DNA of 64,000 nucleotides from an uncultured Bradyrhizobium sp. (lineage in GTDB: Bacteria > Pseudomonadota > Alphaproteobacteria > Rhizobiales > Xanthobacteraceae). Location of the stretch: NCBI RefSeq assembly GCF_936943645.1, contig NZ_CAKZJO010000083.1, positions 1-64,000 on the forward strand, in the 5' to 3' direction. Positions 1 through 10,772 of the stretch are shown here, piece by piece (the stretch's first letter is position 1; each line of letters opens with the position of its first letter). The position numbers were made by a program, and so were the translations under genes. A model generated the notes under the pieces. That model saw only the letters and a list, made by a program, of their open reading frames with translations, was not told where the DNA came from and did no database searches.

Positions 1-11
1 TCGCATCTGCG

Positions 12-32
12 CAAAATTGCTACGCAATTTTG
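12..32. repeat. Perfect short inverted repeat (CAAAATTGC-TAC-GCAATTTTG) in an intergenic repeat-like tail
   Basis: Read directly: 9-bp perfect arms with 3-nt loop; followed by ctcctcgcaatgacg. Confidence 0.6.
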
Positions 33-99
33 TCGCTGAGCTCCTCGCAATGACGCGGATGGTGCGCGCGCAATGCCGATAGACCTGAACTTGCTACCC

Positions 100-1203
100 T
101 CAAGGCCGCGCGATCACCCCGCCCGTCATCGGCATCGGCACGCCCGTGGTGGCCGGATAGGACAGCGGCAGGCCCTTCAGCCCGCGCGCGGCGAGGAAGC
201 CGAAGGCCTGGGCCTCGATGGCGTCAGAGGCCCAGCCGAGCGTCTCGGCGGCCTCGACGGTGGCCGAGCCCACCCGCTCGCGCAGCATCCTGAGCATGGT
301 GAGGTTGCGGGCGCCGCCGCCGCAGACGATCCAGCTCCGTGGCCGGCGCGGCAGCAGCGGGATGATGCGGGCGATGGCCGCCGCGGTGAAGGCGGTGAGC
401 GTTGCCGCGCCATCGGCCGGCGCGACATCGCCGAGCCTGAGCGCCGCAAAATCGTTGCGGTCGAGCGATTTGGGCGGAGGCAACGCGAAGAACGGCAGCT
501 CCAGCGCGCGCGCAACCCAGGCCTCGTCCACCTTGCCGAGGCTCGCGAACTTACCTTCCGCGTCGAACGCCTGGTTCATGGTGCGGTACATGAAATCGTC
601 GAGCAGCGCGTTGCCGGGACCGGTGTCACAGGCGATCAGCGTGTCGTTGCCGTCGATATAGGTGATGTTGGAAACGCCGCCGATATTGACCACGACGATC
701 GGCCCCTCGCGGTCCAGCGCGTTGGCGAGCGCGCGGTGGTAGACGGGTACGAAGGGCGCGCCCTGCCCGCCAGCCTCGACGTCGGCGGCGCGGAAATCAT
801 GCATGACGGGAATGTGGATCGCTTTGGCCAGGGCCGTCGCGTCGCCGATCTGCACCGTCAGCCGCTTTTCGGGCCGGTGCAGCACGGTCTGGCCGTGGAA
901 GCCGACGATGTCGATATCCTCCGGCTTCATCCGGTTCTGGGCGAGGAAGGCGGCGACCGCCTCGGCGTGGGCCTGCGTGACCGCACGCTCGGCGTCGGCC
1001 AGGATGCCCGGCCGGGCATCGCGCTGTGCCAGGTTCACGGCCTCGCTCAGCGCCTGGCGCAGCAGATTGCGCTCGGTCGGGTTATAAGGCCGGTAGCCGG
1101 ACGGCCCGAACGCCTTCACCTGCTTTCCATCGGTTTCGATCAGCGCGACATCCACCCCGTCCAGCGAGGTGCCGCTCATCAAACCGAGTGCCGTCAACAT
1201 CAT
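100..1203 (-). CDS. anmK: Anhydro-N-acetylmuramic acid kinase
   Basis: 367 aa; MMLTALGLMSGTSLDGVDVALIETDG N-terminus and VVNIGGVSNITYI, CDTGPGNALLDD motifs of AnmK. Confidence 0.95.
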   Translation of the reverse strand: MMLTALGLMSGTSLDGVDVALIETDGKQVKAFGPSGYRPYNPTERNLLRQALSEAVNLAQRDARPGILADAERAVTQAHAEAVAAFLAQNRMKPEDIDIVGFHGQTVLHRPEKRLTVQIGDATALAKAIHIPVMHDFRAADVEAGGQGAPFVPVYHRALANALDREGPIVVVNIGGVSNITYIDGNDTLIACDTGPGNALLDDFMYRTMNQAFDAEGKFASLGKVDEAWVARALELPFFALPPPKSLDRNDFAALRLGDVAPADGAATLTAFTAAAIARIIPLLPRRPRSWIVCGGGARNLTMLRMLRERVGSATVEAAETLGWASDAIEAQAFGFLAARGLKGLPLSYPATTGVPMPMTGGVIARP

Positions 1204-1368
1204 GGATCAGCGTCCTCAAAACACCCCCTCCGGCATGCCGATCTTGTGCCAGAGGGACACATCTTATAATGCCACAGCGCCAAGTGGCGGGCGGCAATCG
1301 GGTTCCCATTGAAGACCCTTAAATTGCTCCCAAAACAGTAAACCAAGAATTTCTGGGCATGCCGACAG

Positions 1369-2622
1369 ATGACTGCATTTAAATCGGATTTCCTCAATAC
1401 CCTGCAGGAACGTGGTTTCATCCACCAGTGCTCCGATTTCGAGGGGCTGGACGCGCTCGCCGCCAAGGGCGAAGCGACCGCCTATGTCGGCTACGATTGC
1501 ACCGCCCGCTCGCTGCATATCGGCAACTATCTGACCATGATGATGCTGCACTGGCTGCAGCAGTCCGGCAACAAGCCGATCACGCTGATGGGCGGCGGTA
1601 CGACCATGGTGGGTGATCCCTCCGGCAAGGACGAGACGCGCGCCATGCGCACCGTCGCCGAGATCGAGGCCAACAAGGCCTCGATCCGCGGCGTATTCGC
1701 CAAGGTGCTGAACTATGGCGACGGCAAGAGCGACGCCATCATGCTCGACAATGCGGAGTGGCTGACCAAGCTGAACTGGATCGAGATGCTGCGCGACGTC
1801 GGCCGGCACTTCTCGGTCAACCGCATGCTGACCATGGACTCCGTGCGGCTGCGCCTCGAGCGCGAGCAGGAGATGAGCTTCATCGAGTTCAATTACATGG
1901 TCTGCCAGGCCTACGACTTCGTCGAGCTTGCCAAGCGCACCGGCTGCAAGCTGCAGATGGGCGGCTCGGACCAGTGGGGCAACATCATCATGGGCGTCGA
2001 TCTCGGCCGCCGCATGGGCACGCATCAGCTGTTCGCGCTGACGACGCCGCTGCTGACGACCGCGTCGGGGGCCAAGATGGGCAAGACCGCGCAAGGCGCG
2101 GTGTGGCTCAACGCCGACCAGTTCAGCCCTTATGATTTCTGGCAGTACTGGCGCAACACCGAGGATGCCGACGTCGGCAAGTTCCTGAAACTGTTCACGA
2201 CGCTGCCGATGGCCGAGATCAAGAAGCTAGAGGCGCTCGGTGGCTCCGAGATCAACGAGGCCAAGAAGGTGCTCGCCACGGAAGCGACCGCGCTGCTGCA
2301 CGGCCGCGATGCCGCAAACGAAGCGGCAGAGACCGCCCGCCGCACCTTCGAGGAAGGCGCGCTCGCCGAGAGCCTGCCGACGGTCGAAATTCCGCGCGGC
2401 GAACTCGACGCCGGCCTCGGCGTGCTCAATGCCTTCGTCAAGGCGGGCCTCGTTGCCTCCAATGGCGAGGCACGCCGCCAGATCAAGGGCGGCGGCCTGC
2501 GCGTCAACGACGCGGCAGTCACCGACGAGAAGATGGCGCTGTCGGCCGGCAATCTGACGCCGGAAGGCGTGATCAAGCTGTCCTTCGGCAAGAAGAAGCA
2601 CGTCCTGATCAAGCCTGCATAG
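1369..2622 (+). CDS. tyrS: Tyrosyl-tRNA synthetase
   Basis: 417 aa; [31 protein letters not shown] (KMSKS-like) and C-terminal S4-like domain. Confidence 0.96.
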   Translation: MTAFKSDFLNTLQERGFIHQCSDFEGLDALAAKGEATAYVGYDCTARSLHIGNYLTMMMLHWLQQSGNKPITLMGGGTTMVGDPSGKDETRAMRTVAEIEANKASIRGVFAKVLNYGDGKSDAIMLDNAEWLTKLNWIEMLRDVGRHFSVNRMLTMDSVRLRLEREQEMSFIEFNYMVCQAYDFVELAKRTGCKLQMGGSDQWGNIIMGVDLGRRMGTHQLFALTTPLLTTASGAKMGKTAQGAVWLNADQFSPYDFWQYWRNTEDADVGKFLKLFTTLPMAEIKKLEALGGSEINEAKKVLATEATALLHGRDAANEAAETARRTFEEGALAESLPTVEIPRGELDAGLGVLNAFVKAGLVASNGEARRQIKGGGLRVNDAAVTDEKMALSAGNLTPEGVIKLSFGKKKHVLIKPA

Positions 2623-2678
2623 GCGTATGAGCTTTTGATGCTTGTCAGGGCGCGACGAAGCGCGCTCCCTGACGGGTA

Positions 2679-3938
2679 ATGGATCAGAACACGCCCAAGG
2701 ATGCGTCGCGGGAACACGCTTCGAACGCGCAGCAAAGCGCAGTGCGCACGGCACTCGTCGTGCTGGCATTGTGCTTCACATTGGCGGTTCTCGGCCGCGG
2801 CCTGAGCGAGAGCTTCACGGTCTTCCTCAAGCCGATCTCCGAAAATTTCGGCTGGGACCGCGCGCAGGTCGTCTCGATCTATTCGCTGACGTGGCTGATC
2901 AGCGGACTGACCGCGCCACTTGTCGGGCGCCTGTTCGACCATTCCGGACCGCGCATCGTTTACGCGCTCGGACTGTTCCTGCTCGGCTCGGCCTTCCTGA
3001 TCGCGAGCCAGGCACAGGCGCTGTGGCAATTCCAGCTGTCGATCGGCCTCTGCGTCGGCATCGGCGTTGCCTTCATCGGCAATGTGCCCAACTCGATCCT
3101 GCTCGGCCGCTGGTTCGGCCCCAAATTGCCGACCGCGATGGCGGTGGTGTATTCGGCGATGGGCGGCGGCGTGCTGGCACTGTTGCCGGCCTCGCAGGTC
3201 CTGATCGACCGGCTCGGCTGGCGCGAGACCTACCAGCTCTATGGCCTCGCCGCGCTCGCGCTGCTGGTGCCGCTGCTGCTGCTGCCCTGGCGGATGTTTG
3301 CGGCCGGCTCGCCGCATGTTACCAAGCGAAGCGATCCAGACTTCATCGACAACGGCTGGACGCTTCTCAGCGCGATGCGCCACCACGCGTTCTGGGCGCT
3401 GTTTTCGACCTTCTTCTTCACCGCCGTCGGCATGTATTCCATCGCCGCCCAGATCGTGGCCTATCTGATCGACGCCGGCTTTCCGCCGCTGCAGGCCGCG
3501 ACGGCCTGGGGCTTTTCGGGGGTCGTGCTGGTGTTCGGCATGTTGGGGGTGTCCGCGCTCGACGGGATGATCGGGCGGCGGCCATCGGTGCTGCTCAGCT
3601 ACGCGATCTCGATTCTGGGCATCGTGCTGCTCTGGCTGCTGCAATATTATCCGAACGTGATCCTGCTCACCGGCTTCGTCGTCTGCTTCGGCAGCATGAT
3701 GGGTTCGCGCGGCCCGCTGATCACGGCAACCGCGATGAAGATCTTTCGCGGCAAGCGCGTCGGCACGATCTTCGGCACCATCTCGATCGGCAGCGGCTTG
3801 GGCTCGGCGTTTGGCTCATGGAGCGGCGGCCTCATTCACGACGTCACGCACGGCTACAATCTCCTGCTCGTGTTCGCACTTGCGAGCGTGATCCTCGGAA
3901 TGATTCCATTCCTGATCGTCCCCGCCTTGCGGGAGTAA
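2679..3938 (+). CDS. MFS transporter
   Basis: 419 aa, about 12 hydrophobic segments, MFS-type SFTVFLKPISENFGWDRAQV and GRLFDHSGPR motifs. Confidence 0.88.
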   Translation: MDQNTPKDASREHASNAQQSAVRTALVVLALCFTLAVLGRGLSESFTVFLKPISENFGWDRAQVVSIYSLTWLISGLTAPLVGRLFDHSGPRIVYALGLFLLGSAFLIASQAQALWQFQLSIGLCVGIGVAFIGNVPNSILLGRWFGPKLPTAMAVVYSAMGGGVLALLPASQVLIDRLGWRETYQLYGLAALALLVPLLLLPWRMFAAGSPHVTKRSDPDFIDNGWTLLSAMRHHAFWALFSTFFFTAVGMYSIAAQIVAYLIDAGFPPLQAATAWGFSGVVLVFGMLGVSALDGMIGRRPSVLLSYAISILGIVLLWLLQYYPNVILLTGFVVCFGSMMGSRGPLITATAMKIFRGKRVGTIFGTISIGSGLGSAFGSWSGGLIHDVTHGYNLLLVFALASVILGMIPFLIVPALRE

Positions 3939-4157
3939 GTCTCCCCGACGTAACCTGCATCCCTCGATGTCACCGGGGAATTACGGACGACAGGCGGACA
4001 TCTCACGCAAAAAAATCCGGCGCAACCTGCGTGAACGGACGAGCTGCGGTGTTTTGTCCGACATGACGAAAATGTCAGCGCGGAATTGATCCGGGGTGGC
4101 TTGCGAGGCAGAGCTGAATACGATCCTAGTCGCGCATTGGATGGAGGGCACAAACCA

Positions 4158-4562
4158 ATGGACTTTCCCTATCTCACTCGCTTTCAACCGGTTCTCTTGA
4201 GCCTGTTTCGCTTCATCACCGGTCTCTTGCTGTTCCAGTACGGCGTCGCCAAGCTGTTCAAGTTTCCGGTGCTTCCCTACTTCGCCAACATCCCGCCGCT
4301 GATCTACGCCGCAGGCACGCTCGAACTCGTGCTCGGCGCGCTGCTGATGCTCGGCCTGTTCACCCGCCTCACCGCCTTCATCCTCTCCGGCGAAATGGCC
4401 TTCGCATATTTCATGGGCCACATGTTCAAGGGCGAAACGCCGGTGTTCCTGCCGCTGCTCAACGGCGGCACCGCGGCGATCTTGTTCTGCTTCGCCTGCC
4501 TCTACCTGTCGGCAGCCGGCGGCGGCTCGGTCAGTGCCGATGCGGCGATGGGTAAGCGATAG
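4158..4562 (+). CDS. DoxX family membrane protein
   Basis: ORF 4086-4562; likely ATG at 4158 (MDFPYLTRFQPVLLSLFRFITGLLLFQYGVAKL), four TM segments typical of DoxX. Confidence 0.82.
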   Translation: MDFPYLTRFQPVLLSLFRFITGLLLFQYGVAKLFKFPVLPYFANIPPLIYAAGTLELVLGALLMLGLFTRLTAFILSGEMAFAYFMGHMFKGETPVFLPLLNGGTAAILFCFACLYLSAAGGGSVSADAAMGKR

Positions 4563-4641
4563 CGGCCCCTTCGCGCGGCGCTGACGCGCCTCTCTCTGAC
4601 CCGCAAATCAGGACGGCACCGGCAGACCCGCCGGCGCCGTC

Positions 4642-4728
4642 TCAGCGCGCCCCCAGCACGTTCCAGATCAGGACGAGGGCCGCCACCAGCAGCACCGACA
4701 TGACGATGCGGTGAGCGAATCGGTTCAT
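4642..4728 (-). CDS. Putative 28-aa single-TM small protein
   Basis: Below ORF-track cutoff; reads MNRFAHRIVMSVLLVAALVLIWNVLGAR*, preceded by AGGAG about 7 nt upstream of ATG. Confidence 0.5.
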   Translation of the reverse strand: MNRFAHRIVMSVLLVAALVLIWNVLGAR

Positions 4729-4943
4729 TGCCGCTCCTGCCGGGCTTGATCACCGCCAAAAGTAGAGAGCGATTCTCCCCCGCAAAAATACGGGCGCATG
4801 GCGATGCATGGCCTTCCGCCTGCACACGCGCGCATATGGCTGCGCCGCATCTGCCGAACAGGCGGAGCCCAGAGGCGTATGTTCATGATTGGTAAGAACT
4901 TCATGCTACCGATGCGAGCAATAACAACCATTCCGTAGGGGCT

Positions 4944-6641
4944 GTGATGAAGCTGCTGAGTCATTTGAAGATCCGGACCAAGCTTGCCAGCATGGTCTGC
5001 CTCGCAGCTCTCACAGTCACGGCCATCATCGGCGTCTCGTCGGTCCTCAGCAAGAGCCGCATGATGGAGGACCGTACCCAGCAGATGCGGACGGCCGTTG
5101 AGCTCCTCTATAACTACGCGCAATCGCTCCAGGACGAGGTGACCGCCGGCAAGCTGACGCTGGCCGATGCCAAGGCCCAATTCCACCAGCGCGGCCGCCG
5201 CATGAACTTCAACGGCAACCAGGGCTACCCCGTCGTCTACAATGCCGACACGTCGATCCTGGTGAACGGCGCCAACCAGCAGCTCGAAGGCAAGGTCACC
5301 GGTGCGAAGGACTCCAACGGTGTCCTGATTGCCGACGCCATTCTCAAGGCCGGCAGTGAAGCCACCCAGGGCGGCGTCACCTCCTATCTCTACCCCCGCC
5401 CCGGCCAGACCGAGCCGGTCCGCAAGACCGTCTTCGCGCGCAAATTCGCGCCCTGGAACGCGACCATCAGCTACGGCCTCTATGTCGACGACATCGACGC
5501 CGACGTCCGCGCCCTGACGCTGGAGCTCGCTGCGATCGGCGTCGGCCTGATGCTGCTGATGGCGGCGCTGTCTTGGCTGATCGCCCGCGACGTGCTCAGC
5601 GCGCTCGATCGCCAGAAGACCCGCATGCAGGAGATTTCCGAAGGCGCGATCGACAAGCCGGTCGAGGAAACCGACCGAGGCGACGAGATCGGCCGCATGG
5701 CCGAGACGCTCGAAGTGCTCAGACAGACCGCCTTGACGGCGCGGGCGCTGGAGGCCGAACAGGCCGCCACCAAGACCCGCACCGAGCAGGAGAAGCGTGA
5801 CGCCCTGACCGCGCTTGCCGACCGCTTCGATGCCTCCGTCGGCCAGCTCGTCGGCCTGATGGCTTCCGGCTCCGGTGAGCTCGAGCATACCGCCAAGTCG
5901 ATGTCCTCGACCGCCGAAGGCACCAACCGCCGCGCCGCAGTGGTCGGCTCCGCCGCCACCGAAGCCAGTCAGCGCGTCCAGACTGTCGCTGCGGCCGCCG
6001 AGGAGCTTTCCTCCTCCATCACCGAGATCAGCCGCCAGGTCGCCCAGTCTGCCGAAGTCACGGGACGCGCGGTCGACAGCGCGCGCCGCACGGACACGAT
6101 CGTGCGTGCTCTCTCCGACGGCGCCCAGCAGATCGAGCATGTCGCCGAGCTGATCTCCAGCATCGCGGCGCAGACCAACCTGCTCGCGCTCAATGCCACC
6201 ATCGAGGCCGCGCGCGCCGGCGAAGCTGGCCGCGGCTTTGCCGTCGTCGCCTCTGAAGTGAAGTCGCTGGCGAGCCAGACCGCGGAAGCAACCCGTGAGA
6301 TCGGCGACAAGATCGCCCAGATCCAGGGCGCGACCAAGGAGGCCGTGGACGCCATCGGCGGCATCACCGCCACCATCGAGGAGGTCAGCCGCATCGCAAC
6401 CTCGATTGGCGCGGCCATCGAGGAGCAAGGCGCAGCCACCGCCGAGATCGCCCGCAGCGTCTCCCAGACCGCAGAGGCGACCAAGGAAGTCACCACCAAT
6501 ATCGGCGGCGTCTCGACCGCTGCGAACGAGACCGGCAACGCGGCCGGCATGGTGCTCGCCGCCGCCAGCAACCTCTCCAAGCAGGCCGAGCAGCTCTCGG
6601 GTGAAGTCGGGACGTTCCTGGCAGGCGTGCGCGCAGCTTAA
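4944..6641 (+). CDS. Methyl-accepting chemotaxis protein with periplasmic sCache-like domain
   Basis: 565 aa; N-terminal TM, cache-like region, HAMP, and hairpin motif [37 protein letters not shown]-like sequence. Confidence 0.95.
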   Translation: MMKLLSHLKIRTKLASMVCLAALTVTAIIGVSSVLSKSRMMEDRTQQMRTAVELLYNYAQSLQDEVTAGKLTLADAKAQFHQRGRRMNFNGNQGYPVVYNADTSILVNGANQQLEGKVTGAKDSNGVLIADAILKAGSEATQGGVTSYLYPRPGQTEPVRKTVFARKFAPWNATISYGLYVDDIDADVRALTLELAAIGVGLMLLMAALSWLIARDVLSALDRQKTRMQEISEGAIDKPVEETDRGDEIGRMAETLEVLRQTALTARALEAEQAATKTRTEQEKRDALTALADRFDASVGQLVGLMASGSGELEHTAKSMSSTAEGTNRRAAVVGSAATEASQRVQTVAAAAEELSSSITEISRQVAQSAEVTGRAVDSARRTDTIVRALSDGAQQIEHVAELISSIAAQTNLLALNATIEAARAGEAGRGFAVVASEVKSLASQTAEATREIGDKIAQIQGATKEAVDAIGGITATIEEVSRIATSIGAAIEEQGAATAEIARSVSQTAEATKEVTTNIGGVSTAANETGNAAGMVLAAASNLSKQAEQLSGEVGTFLAGVRAA

Positions 6642-6672
6642 ACCTTCGGACGCCGATATCTCCACTTGCGTC

Positions 6673-6695
6673 ATGGCCGGGCTCGTCCCGGCCAT
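6673..6695. repeat. Perfect inverted repeat ATGGCCGGG-CTCGT-CCCGGCCAT between convergent genes
   Basis: 9-bp perfect arms, 5-nt loop read directly. Confidence 0.7.
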
Positions 6696-6752
6696 TCACG
6701 CTTTTGCCCACCGCGGCGACAGTCCGCGAATGTTCGTGAGCGAAGAGTCCTG

Positions 6753-9700
6753 CTACTGCCGCCGCGCGAGGCTGCAGCCGCTCGAGAGCTGACGCGTTGA
6801 GCCGGTCGAGCCGTCGTTCGATTGCGAGGGGAATTCCTCGAACGGCGAGTTCTGCTTGCCGGTGTTGAATTCGAAGATCTTGCGGAACAGACCAGGCGCC
6901 ATCGCCGAGATCGGATTGACGCGCATCACGGGCGCTGCCGGCGTGCCGACGACCTCGTAGGTCACGCCGATCAAGCCTTCATTGTTGCCGCCGCCGAGGA
7001 AGATGCCGAACAGCGGGATCTGGCCGAAGATGTTGTTGACGCCGTACATCGGCACGAAGGTGCCGCTCATGCAAACCTGGTTGCCGGGATAATCGATCGA
7101 GCCTTCGATGGTGGCGCCGATCATCGGTCCCTTGACCACGCCATCGCGGATCGTCAGCGCGCCGTTCTGGCGCGTGAACTCGGCACGCAATGCGCTGAAG
7201 GAAACGCCGTTCCCGGTGCCGTTGGGCGCGCCGGCGGCAACACGTTCGAGCTGCGCCTCGCCCTTCACCGTGAAGTCGCGGACGTTGATCAAGCCCTCGC
7301 GCGATGTGTTGGGCTCGGATGTCGGCGGCTCCATGGCCACGACCATCTGGCCGCCGACCGCCTTGGTGTAGGTGTCGGTGAAACGCAGGAGCGCGCCGGC
7401 ATCGTTGGTCTGGAGATAGATCACCTCGCGGTTGCCCTGCGCGCGTCCGCCGCGCAGATCGGCGGCCACCGGGGTATCCTTGCCGACCTTGCCGCTCAGC
7501 GTGAACGCCTTGATGGCACCGTTGCGTTTCGACATCTTGGCATCGACGCTGCGCATCGCCTCGCCATTGAAGCCGGCGACGGCGCCGAGCTTCACGTCGA
7601 TGTCGAAATCGACATTCTTCATCTTGTTGTTTTTATCGTCCTTGGAATTGCCGGAGATCGCCGATTTCAGGAAGCCGCGACCGTCGAACACGTCGCCGCG
7701 CATCGTGCCCTTGACGACGCCATCCTGGTTGCGTTCCACCTTCAGCGACGCCTTGTCGCCGTCGGACGGCGAATAGACCGGGAAGTTCGCGTTCATGAGG
7801 TCGCCGTTCGCATCGACTTCGAGCGAGCCCTTGATCGAGGCGCCGCCGCCCTCGATGACGATGTCCTCCAGGCGCGTCGATTGCGCCGTCGGCACGACCT
7901 TGAAGCTGGCCTTGCCCGACTTGCCCGGCAGCTTGACCCAGCCCGGCAGGATATTGTCGAGCTTGACCGAGGTCAGGTCGGCCTCGACGCCGAGCTTCGT
8001 CGTCTGCTCGGGACCGCCGGCGATCTTGCCCGACAGCTTGATCGGCAACGAACCGCTGACGGCCGGGCTGAGATCAAATCCGAGGCGCGCGCGGCTCGCA
8101 TCGTCCAGCGTCGCCTGCAGCCTGACATCCGCATCGCCTTCGGTCGGCTTACGATAGTCGAGCGAGGCCGCCTGCCCGTTGATCTTGACGTCGCCCTTGA
8201 CCTGATAACCCCCGTTGTTCGCGACGATCTTGAGGTTGTTCGCCTCCAGCTTCTGATTCATCACGAGCTTGTCGGCGGCAAAGCCGTTGAGGTCGGCGGT
8301 GACGGCGTAGGTCGTGTCGGCCTTGGTCAGCTCGCCCTTGACCGGCATGCCGAGCTGGATGTTCGCCGAGAAGGTGCCCTTGCTGGTGTTGGGATCGACG
8401 ACGGTTGATGACAGATCGCTCAGGCGATCATTGGCCAGCATTTCGGCCGCCGCGGGCACCGGACCGTCGACGCGGAATCTGGTCCGCGAGGGCGAGGGCT
8501 TCGGCGCCATGTCAGGCACCTCGAACACGAAATCGGAGATCGTGACCTTGCGGCCGGCAGGCGTATCGGCGATGCCCTGGCCGATCGTCACGGTCGCGGT
8601 GCGGCCGGTCACCCGCGCCTTCAGATCGGCGTCGTGCACGACAGGCATGCCGTCCACCGGACGGACCGCGACGCCGCTCGCCACGATGTTGACCGACAGG
8701 CCGTCGTCCGGAATGGGCGGGCCCTTGCGCGGAAGATTTTTGGTCGGCGAATTGACGCCGATCTCGATGCGTTGGAGCGTCCCGCGCTCGATCCGCTCGA
8801 TCACCCATTCACGCAGCTCGGGCACCACCAGCGTCGGCCACATGCGCTTCAAGGCGGAGGCCGACATCGGCGTTCCCGCAAAGCCCAGCGTCAGCCGCGG
8901 CTCGCCCGAATAGTCGATGGCCCCCGTGCCGGCGACGCCGATCTCGCCATTGCTGATATCGGCCTGCGTCAGCAGGAAGCGCTTGTGATCAGTGTCGAAA
9001 CGGAAGCCGATCGCGATGCGGTTGAAGACGAGCGGCGGCTCGTTGTCGATGCCGCCGAGCAGGATCGAGCCGCCGCTGAAGCCGAGCTGCCAGTCGTTGA
9101 TCGTGCCGTTGGGCGGTTCGAGATGGGCCAGAAGCGTCAGGCGGTTCGCGCCCGACAGGACCTTGAACGGCGCGACCAGCACCCGGCGATTGGCGTCCCA
9201 CTCGACGTTGATCTCGGCCTGGTCGATCGCCATCGGATAGTCGGGCGTGTCGGTGTCGATGATATGGCCCGCGCCGACGTTGATCTTGCCGCGGAAGAAT
9301 GTCGGCACGCCATCGCGGCCGAGCTCGCCCTTGAGCTCGCCGGTGAGCGGCAGATCGGCCGTGTAGGTGAGGTCCTTGACGCGCAGCGCCAGGAGTATGT
9401 TGGAGGTCGAAACCTTGTCAGCCTTGATATCGACCGAGCGAACGCCGTTCTCGGCCGGCCCGATCGTGGCCCGCAGCATCCACGGATGCGCGCCCTCCTC
9501 GCCGAGGCTGAGGGTGACACCGCCGCGACTCGGCCGCCGCAGGCTGAGGCTAATGTTCTCGAACGACCATTTGCTGCCGCGCTGCTGATCGTCGACGATC
9601 AGATTGCCGTTCTTCAGGCCGATCTCGTTGAGGTTCTGGCCGTCGAGCCCGGTCATGCTCAGGCTGTCGAGCCAGTCGAGGCCCTGAAGGATGCCGCTTT

Positions 9701-10604
9701 GCGCGGTCACCTGGGGCGCGCCTTGCGAGGCGGCCTGAGATGCATCCTGGCTCGCGGGGGCCGTGGCGAAGGGCGGCGGAGGGACGCCACTGCGCGGGAA
9801 GGTCGGCGGCAGGCCCGCCTCCTTCTTCGAGGCGACGCCGGTTGCCAGCGGCTTTGCAGTATCGCCGGCAGATACGGTGACGGTGCCGTCGGGCGCGATG
9901 CGGATCGCGAGCTCGGCATCGACGAGATTGAGGCTTTCGGCGCGCAGGTGACCCATCAGCAGGCCCGCGCCCGACAGCTTCACCTCTGCCTTGGGCGCGC
10001 TGGCGACCACGGCGTGATCGCGGTCGCGGACGATGATGTCACGGATGCGGACGGCGATGCGGATCCGGCCGGCGCGCTCGATCTGCGTGCCGCCGATCTC
10101 GACCGTGTTGCCGTGACCGATATTGTCCTCGATCGCGGCCGCGAGCCATGGCGTTGCGATGTCGAGATTGATGGGACCGGCTCCGAGTCGCCACCACAGC
10201 GCAGCGAAGCACCCCACGAAGACGACGGCGAGAGTCCCCACGACAAGGACGACGCGCTTCAGCCAGCGGTCGGCGACCAGCCAGCGGCGCAAGGCGCCAA
10301 ACCCGTCACCGAAGCGATGAAAGCCCGAATTGGAACGCGACAACAGCCGGCGCGCGCGATGCCCCGCGGCCGCCTCCTGATCCGGATCCCAATCGGCGTC
10401 GTCCCATTCCTGCGGCTGTTGCTGACCGCCGTGCCGATCGAAGTCCCGATTGTAATCCTGGGGCGACTTATTCCTTGCCATTGCCTCTCGATACAGGCGC
10501 CCATCGTTGTATTGAGCGCCGCCGGGACCGCAGCCGTCCACGGGGAGCGAAGCTCCCTGCGCCGGCACTGCCGCCATACCTCTCATATTCCTGCTGTTCG
10601 TCAT
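6753..10604 (-). CDS. AsmA-like / DUF3971 (YhdP/TamB-type) large envelope protein
   Basis: Up to 1283 aa; one N-terminal TM then long beta-rich repeats ending in a GVTYEVVGTPAAPVMRVNPISAMAPGLFRKIFEF AsmA-like C-terminus. Start uncertain (Met at 10604 or MARNKSP at 10481). Confidence 0.85.
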   Translation of the reverse strand: MTNSRNMRGMAAVPAQGASLPVDGCGPGGAQYNDGRLYREAMARNKSPQDYNRDFDRHGGQQQPQEWDDADWDPDQEAAAGHRARRLLSRSNSGFHRFGDGFGALRRWLVADRWLKRVVLVVGTLAVVFVGCFAALWWRLGAGPINLDIATPWLAAAIEDNIGHGNTVEIGGTQIERAGRIRIAVRIRDIIVRDRDHAVVASAPKAEVKLSGAGLLMGHLRAESLNLVDAELAIRIAPDGTVTVSAGDTAKPLATGVASKKEAGLPPTFPRSGVPPPPFATAPASQDASQAASQGAPQVTAQSGILQGLDWLDSLSMTGLDGQNLNEIGLKNGNLIVDDQQRGSKWSFENISLSLRRPSRGGVTLSLGEEGAHPWMLRATIGPAENGVRSVDIKADKVSTSNILLALRVKDLTYTADLPLTGELKGELGRDGVPTFFRGKINVGAGHIIDTDTPDYPMAIDQAEINVEWDANRRVLVAPFKVLSGANRLTLLAHLEPPNGTINDWQLGFSGGSILLGGIDNEPPLVFNRIAIGFRFDTDHKRFLLTQADISNGEIGVAGTGAIDYSGEPRLTLGFAGTPMSASALKRMWPTLVVPELREWVIERIERGTLQRIEIGVNSPTKNLPRKGPPIPDDGLSVNIVASGVAVRPVDGMPVVHDADLKARVTGRTATVTIGQGIADTPAGRKVTISDFVFEVPDMAPKPSPSRTRFRVDGPVPAAAEMLANDRLSDLSSTVVDPNTSKGTFSANIQLGMPVKGELTKADTTYAVTADLNGFAADKLVMNQKLEANNLKIVANNGGYQVKGDVKINGQAASLDYRKPTEGDADVRLQATLDDASRARLGFDLSPAVSGSLPIKLSGKIAGGPEQTTKLGVEADLTSVKLDNILPGWVKLPGKSGKASFKVVPTAQSTRLEDIVIEGGGASIKGSLEVDANGDLMNANFPVYSPSDGDKASLKVERNQDGVVKGTMRGDVFDGRGFLKSAISGNSKDDKNNKMKNVDFDIDVKLGAVAGFNGEAMRSVDAKMSKRNGAIKAFTLSGKVGKDTPVAADLRGGRAQGNREVIYLQTNDAGALLRFTDTYTKAVGGQMVVAMEPPTSEPNTSREGLINVRDFTVKGEAQLERVAAGAPNGTGNGVSFSALRAEFTRQNGALTIRDGVVKGPMIGATIEGSIDYPGNQVCMSGTFVPMYGVNNIFGQIPLFGIFLGGGNNEGLIGVTYEVVGTPAAPVMRVNPISAMAPGLFRKIFEFNTGKQNSPFEEFPSQSNDGSTGSTRQLSSGCSLARRQ

Positions 10605-10772
10605 CTCGCCCCGGGAGCGCGTTCAACGAGCAGTGGGGTGGTGCGTGGAATTCCTTGTAACCATACTCCGGCGTCGTCAGACTTGCCCAGCCGAGGGCGC
10701 GGGTCCGACACACCGGACAAGAGCTGCAATACCGCTTCGGTTGACCCGCCGAAAGCGACGAAAGGAAGGCGT

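Noticed and set aside
73-1269. 398-aa plus-strand ORF
   Set aside because: Shadow of anmK on the opposite strand.
4725-6695. 656-aa minus-strand ORF
   Set aside because: Shadow of the chemotaxis receptor gene; repetitive GDLGG composition reflects antisense of coiled-coil codons.
8634-10772. Upstream 700 codons of the long plus ORF ending at 11462
   Set aside because: Antisense to the AsmA-like gene; only the Bcp part from 10773 is supported.
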